Source: Candidatus Latescibacterota bacterium (lineage in GTDB: Bacteria; Latescibacterota; UBA2968; UBA8231). Taken from it: a stretch of DNA of 20,207 nt. Below are positions 15,757 through 20,207 of this stretch, one piece after another. Below the pieces are notes generated by a model. The model was not told the origin of the DNA. It saw only the letters and a program-made list of their open reading frames with translations, and made no database searches. The first letter of the stretch is position 1. Every line of letters begins with the position of its first letter. The stretch is from assembly GCA_021295675.1 (NCBI GenBank), contig JAGWBY010000069.1:1-20207 (forward strand), read 5' to 3'. The position numbers were made by a program, and so were the translations under genes.

Positions 15757-15789
15757 TATCCGCAGATGAACGCAGATGCGGGATGACGT
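15757..15789. repeat. Dispersed CATCTGYG-type repeat, copy B (reverse orientation)
   Basis: The sequence reads ATCCGCAGATGAACGCAGATG, i.e. ATCCGCAGATG followed by AACGCAGATG. Its reverse complement contains CATCTGCGTT and CATCTGCGGAT, matching the copies at 8594 and 19797. It lies between the isomerase-like gene and the dioxygenase gene. Confidence 0.6.
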
Positions 15790-15816
15790 TATTTGGGATG
15801 TACGCGAGATTTTCAA

Positions 15817-16629
15817 ATGGCCTGTGAGATAACAGTCGCGCCCACCGGCGACGCACTCGGCGCTGAGATCAAAGGCTGCGACCTGTCCGCACCGCTGGCA
15901 CCCGCCCAAGTCGCGCAGGTGCGCCAAGCACTGTTCGACCACGGCGTGGTCTTCTTTCGCCAGCAGCAACTCAGCGACGAAGACCAAGTGCGCTTTACCG
16001 CGTACTTTGGCAAACCCGTGCCGCACGTGCGCAAGCAGCGCCCACGGCGGGTCAAAGAGATTTTCCTCATCTCCAATGTCAAGGAAAACGGCGAGCCAAT
16101 CGGCGAACTAGGCGACGAACTGATCCCCTTCCATTCGGATCTTTCCTACCTACAACGCCCCGGCACCCTATCGGTGCTCTACGCAGTGGAGATCCCCTCA
16201 GAGGGCGGCCAGACCCAATGGTGCAATTGCACCGCCGCCTACGAGGCGCTCGACGACGCCTGGAAAACTCGCCTCAAGGGAATGCGCGCCGTACATCGCC
16301 ACTACGTCGAAGCGCAAAACCCGCCCGAGCACATTGCCCACCCCATCGTCCGCACTCATCCCAAAACGGGGCGTCGCTCGCTCTACGTAGGACCGCACCT
16401 GACCAAATACGTCGTCGGCCTCAGCCGCCAAGCAAGCGACGCCCTGCTTGGCGAACTGTACGCCCATCTCGAACAGCCGCGCTTCGTCTGGACCCACGAG
16501 TGGCAAGTCGGCGACCTCGTCCTCTTCGACAACCGCCCGACCATGCACCGCCGCCTCGCCTTTCCCCCAGATCAGCGCCGCCTGATGAAACGCACTCAGG
16601 TTTTCAACGACGAAATACCTGTGGAGTGA
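15817..16629 (+). CDS. TauD/TfdA-type Fe(II)/2-oxoglutarate dioxygenase
   Basis: The family hydroxylates small substrates such as taurine or aryloxyacetates, using iron and 2-oxoglutarate. The 270-aa product has the facial triad H106-x-D108 (FHSDLSY) and H244 (DNRPTMHRR), with a basic residue cluster after it (RRLMKRT) that would bind 2-oxoglutarate. The opening TGDALGAEIKGCDLS and LFDHGVVFFRQQ are typical. The substrate is unknown. The start is ATG at 15817; a TTG at 15793 would add eight residues with no support. The ribosome site is weak. Confidence 0.87.
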   Translation: MACEITVAPTGDALGAEIKGCDLSAPLAPAQVAQVRQALFDHGVVFFRQQQLSDEDQVRFTAYFGKPVPHVRKQRPRRVKEIFLISNVKENGEPIGELGDELIPFHSDLSYLQRPGTLSVLYAVEIPSEGGQTQWCNCTAAYEALDDAWKTRLKGMRAVHRHYVEAQNPPEHIAHPIVRTHPKTGRRSLYVGPHLTKYVVGLSRQASDALLGELYAHLEQPRFVWTHEWQVGDLVLFDNRPTMHRRLAFPPDQRRLMKRTQVFNDEIPVE

Positions 16630-16647
16630 GTGCGTTCGCTTTTACGG

Positions 16648-16666
16648 GGGCGGCGTGGGGCCGTCC
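16648..16666 (+). terminator. Possible terminator hairpin after the dioxygenase gene
   Basis: GGGCGGC (16648-16654) can pair with GCCGTCC (16660-16666) around a 5-nt loop, with one G-U pair. It is followed by GTTGTTA, a weak T-rich tail. It lies 19 nt after the dioxygenase stop codon and before a new promoter-like region. Confidence 0.3.
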
Positions 16667-16764
16667 GTTGTTACGCAGCTTTTGTCCCTAACTTCCCATC
16701 CCTGTATCCTTTCCGCTACACTCCAACGCCTCATATCTCCCTCCGCCCCTCTGAGCCATCGCCG

Positions 16765-16779
16765 TGGCACGATTCTTGC
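16765..16779 (+). promoter_or_regulatory. Sigma-54-like -24/-12 promoter element
   Basis: TGGCACG, 4 nt, TTGC matches the sigma-54 consensus core exactly, with GG and GC 12 nt apart. The flanking positions fit less well. It lies 58 nt upstream of the Rpn-like start, and a transcript would begin near 16791. Confidence 0.5.
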
Positions 16780-16781
16780 CC

Positions 16782-16808
16782 GTTGCGGGTACCATCCCCA
16801 CCCGCAAC
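16782..16808. promoter_or_regulatory. Perfect 9-bp inverted repeat before the Rpn-like gene
   Basis: GTTGCGGGT and ACCCGCAAC are separated by 9 nt, ending 14 nt before the Rpn-like start. It overlaps the start point predicted from the sigma-54-like element. It could be an operator for a dimeric regulator or a hairpin in the leader; no T-run follows, so a terminator is unlikely. Confidence 0.45.
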
Positions 16809-16822
16809 CCAAGGCATGGCTC

Positions 16823-17677
16823 ATGGCCGAATTCGATACCATCGCCAAGCACCTCATCCACACCTACCCCCACGACTTCGCCCGCTTCGCCCTCCACCAA
16901 GACGACGTCGAGGTACTCGACGTGATCGACACCCACCGCACCGATAGTCTCATCCGCGTACAAGTCGGAGGCGAGGAGGCGTTGGTACATCACGAGTTTC
17001 AAACTACCGATAGTAGCCCGCCCATGCCGCAGCGCATGGCCGGTTATATCGGGCGTGCCATCGAGCAGCACGGCGTACCCACCTACTCCACCGTCATCTA
17101 TCTGCGCCCCGACGCTGGCCGGAGTGATCCGGGACACTATCTCCAAGAGCGATACGGCTACCGCGTGCTGGTGCAATACAAGGTGATTCGGCTGATTGAA
17201 CTACAAGGGCAACCCATCCTCGACCACGGCATTACGGGCTTGTTGCCGTTTGCGCCGTTGATGCAGCGGCCAACCGGAGTAGATGCCGAGGCGTGGCTGC
17301 GCGAGTGCGTGAACCGGGCGCAAGAGGTGCCCATGGACGAGATCCTCAAGGTGAATTACTTGGCCGATCTTGCCATTTTGAGCGGTTTGGTGTATAAATC
17401 AGAGACGATTATGACCATTATCTCGGAGGAGACCATGTACGAATCGTCGGTAGTGCAGTATTTCACGGAAAAGGCCCTTGAGCAAGGAGGCCGAGAGCGC
17501 GCCATTGAAGACTTGCTCGACGTGCTGGAGATCCGCTTTGGGCTGGCCGCGTCGGATCCGTTGGCCGACCGCATTGGGGCCATTGACGATGTACAGCACC
17601 TCAAGCAGTTGCATCGGGCGGCCATACAAGTCCCAAGCCTCGAAGCCTTTACGAACTTATTAGACGCCGACGAGTAA
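16823..17677 (+). CDS. Rpn/YhgA-like PD-(D/E)XK family protein
   Basis: The 284-aa product resembles the Rpn (recombination-promoting nuclease)/YhgA-like proteins, a PD-(D/E)XK nuclease group often annotated as putative transposase. The likely active site is the Asp in TDSLIRV followed by ALVHHEFQT (E-x-Q). MPQRMAGYIGRAIEQHG and the middle strand region fit the fold. A C-terminal helical tail (QGGRERAIEDLLDVLEIRFG ... LEAFTNLLDADE) resembles the small domain attached to many such proteins. I chose ATG 16823 (MAEFDTI), preceded by AAGG; a longer frame has no support. A sigma-54-like element and a hairpin precede it, and a partial copy of its 3' end follows. Confidence 0.68.
   Translation: MAEFDTIAKHLIHTYPHDFARFALHQDDVEVLDVIDTHRTDSLIRVQVGGEEALVHHEFQTTDSSPPMPQRMAGYIGRAIEQHGVPTYSTVIYLRPDAGRSDPGHYLQERYGYRVLVQYKVIRLIELQGQPILDHGITGLLPFAPLMQRPTGVDAEAWLRECVNRAQEVPMDEILKVNYLADLAILSGLVYKSETIMTIISEETMYESSVVQYFTEKALEQGGRERAIEDLLDVLEIRFGLAASDPLADRIGAIDDVQHLKQLHRAAIQVPSLEAFTNLLDADE
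17573..17677 (+). repeat. Direct repeat, copy 1 (3' end of the Rpn-like gene)
   Basis: These 105 nt, ending at the stop codon, match 17892-17996 with eight differences by eye, mostly silent. The similarity continues in weaker form for some 30 nt past each stop codon (AACGTCAG is shared). Confidence 0.9.
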
Positions 17678-17738
17678 GGTCGCGCGTAACGTCAGGTACG
17701 CAGTTTGCCCACACATAGAACCAACTATTACTGATACT

Positions 17739-17996
17739 ATGTCACAGAAGAACGTCATGGACCTGATACGCGAATCATCTATTGCCCAACACCTTGTCCA
17801 ACAGGGTATTGGGCAGGGGGGGCGCGAATTTCTCCTCGATGTGTTGGCCCTTCGCTTTCAGTCGGAGGAGATGCACCAGTTGGCCGCCCATATTGGAGCC
17901 ATCGACGATGTGCAGCGCCTCAAGCAGTTGCATCGCGCCGCCATACAAGTCCCAAGCCTCGAAGCCTTTACGAACCTATTAGACGCCGACGAGTAG
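17739..17996 (+). CDS. Short protein duplicating the C-terminal domain of the Rpn-like protein
   Basis: The 85-aa product aligns along its whole length with the last 90 or so residues of the preceding protein. MDLIRESSIAQHLVQQGIGQGGREFLLDVLALRF corresponds to a similar stretch there (parts: LIRES, QGGRE, LLDVL, RF), and the last 34 residues are nearly identical. The nuclease core is absent. The frame is open with ATG at 17739 and the differences are mostly silent, so it may be a maintained free-standing domain, for example a regulator of the full-length protein, or simply a recent partial duplication. There is no clear ribosome site. Confidence 0.55.
   Translation: MSQKNVMDLIRESSIAQHLVQQGIGQGGREFLLDVLALRFQSEEMHQLAAHIGAIDDVQRLKQLHRAAIQVPSLEAFTNLLDADE
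17892..17996 (+). repeat. Direct repeat, copy 2
   Basis: This is the second copy of the 105-nt repeat at 17573-17677, ending at the stop codon of the short downstream gene. Confidence 0.9.
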
Positions 17997-18116
17997 GCTG
18001 AGTAAAGGCTCTGCATAACGTCAGTTATTCAGTTATACAATAGTAATATAGACGCCCAAAGTGCGTTCGATCTGGTCGCCATATTGTCCCTTCCCTCTAA
18101 ACCGAAAGAACACGCC

Positions 18117-19025
18117 ATGCGTAGCCTATTCGTTCTGATATTCGCCTTGTCGATGATCGCCTGTAGCGACGGCGACCGCCGGCCTGAAAACCAATCTTCC
18201 AATCCGCTCTATCCGTCTGGCCTAGAACAGGTCCAACGAGGCCGGATTGTGCCGGATGAAGGCTCTGTGGTGTCGGAGGCCGAGGTGGTCGTCATCGACG
18301 CAGAGCGTCTGGTGGTGCTAGCCCGTGCGCCGGTAGATGACCAAGGGCGCTTCGAGGTCTCTGTGCCCCAGCGGCCGAGCTACTGGTTGGGCGTTTCCGG
18401 TCCCTATATGACAACCTACATCAATACGGCGTTCGCTTTTACGGGAGAGGCCATAATCGTCGGTGAGGCTCCTCAGTCGCATGTTGCGGGCAAGGCCGTA
18501 CAAGCGGCGGGCATATTGGGCGATGTCAACAACGATGATCAAGTCGATATAGCGGACGCGCTGCTCGTGCTGCTCTATACCTTAGAACGCATCTCCTTCG
18601 CAGCGCCCAATCAAGGCAATATCGCCCTAGGCGACGTCAACGAAGACAGCCAGATAGACCTAGCGGACGTCCTGCTTATTATGACCTATATTGCGGATCC
18701 GCTTGACCCGACGTTGCCGGATGGTATCGGGCTTGACTCGATGTTGCCGGATGGTATCGGTTTAACCAGTGACCGAGACCGGGCTGCATTGATCTCGCTC
18801 TATAAAGCTACCGGCGGCGTTGACTGGTGGAACAATACGAACTGGCTCATCAACAACGCGTACTCGCTCGATCAATGGTACGGAGTCGAAACTGACGACG
18901 AGGGGCGGGTCACCAACCTGTATCTCTCCGGCAACGAGTTGACGGGGTGCATCCCCTCAGCATTGCAAGATGTACGGTACGAAGGGCATGACTTATACGA
19001 CCTAGAGCTATCCTTCTGTTGGTAG
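18117..19025 (+). CDS. Lipoprotein with dockerin-type repeats and an LRR-like C-terminus
   Basis: The 302-aa product is exported and lipid-anchored: MRSLFVLIFALSMIAC is a signal sequence with lipobox Cys16. Residues 40-115 look like a beta-sandwich. Two dockerin-type calcium-binding repeats follow, GDVNNDDQVDIADALL (135-150) and GDVNEDSQIDLADVLL (172-187), each with an EF-hand-like loop. A short linker (198-217) repeats LPDGIGL twice. The end (220-302) resembles plant-type LRR caps (LISLYKATGG, WYGVETDDEGRVTNLYLSGNELTGCIP) and closes with a Cys-containing tail, so it seems complete. I chose ATG 18117, since the upstream TTG at 18084 would put charged residues ahead of the signal. The role is probably surface binding; no cohesin partner is visible here. 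Confidence 0.72.
   Translation: MRSLFVLIFALSMIACSDGDRRPENQSSNPLYPSGLEQVQRGRIVPDEGSVVSEAEVVVIDAERLVVLARAPVDDQGRFEVSVPQRPSYWLGVSGPYMTTYINTAFAFTGEAIIVGEAPQSHVAGKAVQAAGILGDVNNDDQVDIADALLVLLYTLERISFAAPNQGNIALGDVNEDSQIDLADVLLIMTYIADPLDPTLPDGIGLDSMLPDGIGLTSDRDRAALISLYKATGGVDWWNNTNWLINNAYSLDQWYGVETDDEGRVTNLYLSGNELTGCIPSALQDVRYEGHDLYDLELSFCW
18711..18767 (+). repeat. Tandem repeat of 30 nt within the lipoprotein gene
   Basis: TTGCCGGATGGTATCGG occurs twice, 30 nt apart, encoding LPDGIGL twice in the linker between the dockerin-type repeats and the LRR-like part. It keeps the frame. Confidence 0.85.
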
Positions 19026-19098
19026 TGTCTCCGTTTGAAATTTCCAGTCATCTGATAAAGGGGAAAAACATCCGAAAGAACTCAAACTGAGACACTAT
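19021..19098. repeat. MITE-like palindromic element
   Basis: TAGTGTCTCCGTTTGA at 19023-19038 is the near-perfect inverse (15 of 16) of TCAAACTGAGACACTA at 19082-19097. The enclosed 43 nt encode nothing recognisable. The left arm overlaps the stop codon of the lipoprotein gene. A third, inverted copy is at 19839-19863. Confidence 0.6.
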
Positions 19099-19185
19099 CA
19101 GGCATTGTCCAATAACGCCATACGGCCCATCTTACATGGCAATATAGGCTTATCTCCTTCGCAGAAAGAAGGACGAGCCCCCACC

Positions 19186-19698
19186 ATGTCTCCATCGTCC
19201 AAAAAAAACAAACCCATAGGCACCTATGTTTGGGCCTCCGAAGGCGCGAAGCCTTTGGCCGCTTCGACCATCAGCGCGGACGCCCCCAGTGGGCCTTCTT
19301 ATGGGGCCTCTGCGGGACTGTCGTTCAAAGATACCGGAGCCCTGATCCGCCAGCTCAAGCGCGGGCTGCCGATGACCGCTTTTGACCACCTTCAAGCCGC
19401 CATGGCCATACCGGCCAAGACGTTGGCCAGCGCGGCTAATATCGCAGTTCGGACGCTCAATCGCCGCCGCAAAGAAGGCCGCCTCCAGACCGATGAATCC
19501 GAGCGTTTATTCCGCATTGCCGTGCTATACGACCGGGCGATTGAAGTCTTGGGCGACCAAGAGCGGGCGCGGGCGTGGTTCAAAGAGCCGAAGAAGGCCC
19601 TCGGCATGAAGACGCCATTGCAATACGCCGACATCGAGCCTGGTACCCGCGAGGTCGAAAACCTCCTTGGTCGCCTCGAGTACGGTGTATTTTCGTGA
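19186..19698 (+). CDS. Xre/MbcA/ParS-type antitoxin (orphan)
   Basis: The 170-aa product has a variable N-terminus (1-50), a helix-turn-helix region (about 58-96, including AFDHLQAAMAIPAKTLASAA and RTLNRRRKEG), and a C-terminal toxin-binding domain. The signature there is ARAWFKEPKKALGMKTPLQYADIEPGTREVENLLGRLEYGVFS, given here by its parts: ARAWF, ALGMKTPLQYA, GTREVENLLGRLEYG. Such proteins neutralise RES-type toxins and autorepress the operon. The RES toxin normally follows at once, often overlapping the stop codon. Here only VYFRELEN is readable and then nothing RES-like, so the partner is missing. I chose ATG 19186 with AAGGAC upstream; a TTG at 19105 is less likely. Confidence 0.8.
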   Translation: MSPSSKKNKPIGTYVWASEGAKPLAASTISADAPSGPSYGASAGLSFKDTGALIRQLKRGLPMTAFDHLQAAMAIPAKTLASAANIAVRTLNRRRKEGRLQTDESERLFRIAVLYDRAIEVLGDQERARAWFKEPKKALGMKTPLQYADIEPGTREVENLLGRLEYGVFS

Positions 19699-19796
19699 GC
19701 TTGAAAACGACAGGTTGCGCCCGCGTATTCTCGTACTTCTTTGCCCGGCCATAGTTCGCTCTGGAATCGTCGGCACTAAAACGGTCGATTCACCCC

Positions 19797-19833
19797 TCTG
19801 CGCCATCTGTGCTATCTGCTCTATCTGCGGATT
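19797..19833. repeat. Dispersed CATCTGYG-type repeat, copy C
   Basis: The sequence reads CTGCGCCATCTGTGC, then TATCTGCTC, then TATCTGCGGATTA, three successive ATCTG units. It matches the copies at 8594 and 15757. Confidence 0.6.
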
Positions 19834-19838
19834 AGTTT

Positions 19839-19863
19839 GCGAATTTCAAACGGAGACAATACC
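19839..19863. repeat. Right inverted repeat facing 19021-19045
   Basis: The 25 nt containing AATTTCAAACGGAGACAATACC are the reverse complement of 19021-19045 with three mismatches. Together the two frame the antitoxin gene (about 840 nt). Confidence 0.65.
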
Positions 19864-19948
19864 ATAAATCGACACCAATCCCCCGGCAGATCGTCTGTCC
19901 GCGGGCTGTTCACTTGCTTCAGTTTCCTCTTTCGATCTTATAAAGACC

Positions 19949-20207
19949 ATGTTCAAAGCACTCATCTTGCATGAGCACTCTGCCCTCATCGAAGAACTCG
20001 ACGAAAGCCGCCTACCCGCCGGCGACGTAGAAATCGCCGTTGCGTATTCCTCGCTCAACTACAAAGACGGGATGATTCTCAACGGCCTAGGCGGCTTGGT
20101 CAAAACCTATCCCCACGTCCCCGGCCTCGACCTCGCCGGCACCGTCGTCCACAGCCAAAGCGACCAGTTCCAACCCGGCGACCAAGTCCTATGCACTGGC
20201 TGGCGCG
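19949..20207 (+). CDS. AcuI/YhdH-type quinone oxidoreductase, N-terminal part
   Basis: The gene is cut by the window edge; 86 residues are visible. MFKALILHE, VEIAVAYSSLNYKDGMILNG, YPHVPGLDLAGTVVHS and FQPGDQVLCTGW are typical of the zinc-free medium-chain dehydrogenases AcuI (acryloyl-CoA reductase) and YhdH. NYKD and PGLDLAG are the marker motifs. The cofactor would be NADPH, but the binding site is outside the window. The start ATG at 19949 has only a weak AAAGA upstream. Confidence 0.88.
   Translation, partial: MFKALILHEHSALIEELDESRLPAGDVEIAVAYSSLNYKDGMILNGLGGLVKTYPHVPGLDLAGTVVHSQSDQFQPGDQVLCTGWR

Larger units (their letters stand above)
19699..19948. other. Intergenic region holding repeats and perhaps a toxin remnant
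   Basis: These 250 nt contain no convincing gene. They hold the third CATCTGYG-type repeat (19797-19833), the right inverted repeat (19839-19863), and at the left edge a possible remnant of a RES toxin start (GTGTATTTTCGT overlapping the antitoxin stop). Confidence 0.5.

Noticed and set aside
16632..16648. Exact 17-nt match GCGTTCGCTTTTACGGG, also at 18429-18445
   Set aside because: It has no extension on either side; one copy is intergenic and the other codes for AFAFTG. Too short to call a repeat family, though a genome search could revive it.
1..20207. CRISPR array, tRNA or rRNA genes
   Set aside because: Reading both strands showed no regularly spaced repeats with unique spacers and no cloverleaf or rRNA-like segments.

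Overview
The window looks like a chromosomal piece of an uncultured, GC-rich bacterium. It carries a Pup/UBact-proteasome operon of the non-actinobacterial type: the modifier ends in a TGQ sequence like UBact, not the GGQ/GGE of actinobacterial Pup. Around it are two Gfo/Idh/MocA oxidoreductases, an M81 (MlrC-like) peptidase, a hydroxypyruvate-isomerase-like protein, a TauD-type dioxygenase, a dockerin/LRR lipoprotein and Rpn-like genes. This mix suggests a candidate phylum such as Latescibacterota/Handelsmanbacteria or Poribacteria. That is an inference from gene content, not a proven placement.

Layout: positions 1-400 hold an AT-rich, probably foreign and truncated gene beside a possible transposon end. 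From 10860 down to 407 all genes are on the minus strand. In transcription order they are a secreted phosphodiester glycosidase, an Ldh-family dehydrogenase, a Gfo/Idh oxidoreductase, signal peptidase I, the proteasomal AAA ATPase (ARC/Mpa), dop, UBact, prcB, prcA and pafA. The last six match the known order of bacterial proteasome loci. From 11031 onward all genes are on the plus strand: a second Gfo/Idh gene, cysS, an M81 peptidase, a hydroxypyruvate-isomerase-like gene, a TauD-like dioxygenase, an Rpn-like nuclease gene with a partial downstream duplicate, the lipoprotein, an orphan Xre/MbcA/ParS-type antitoxin, and the start of an AcuI/YhdH-type quinone oxidoreductase cut by the window edge.

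Expected joint action: PafA attaches UBact through its C-terminal residue to target lysines, after Dop deamidates the terminal Gln. The ARC ATPase unfolds tagged proteins into the PrcA/PrcB 20S core, and Dop removes the tag. In this sequence, however, the ATPase and dop are broken. Homology says short blocks are missing, two of them best explained by a loss of exactly 23 nt. A similar lesion breaks the M81 gene. Either the sequence carries systematic assembly errors, or this system is decaying while modifier, ligase and protease core stay intact.

Other structure worth attention: a sigma-54-like promoter and hairpin before the Rpn-like gene, inverted repeats framing the orphan antitoxin, and three intergenic copies of a CATCTGYG-type repeat.
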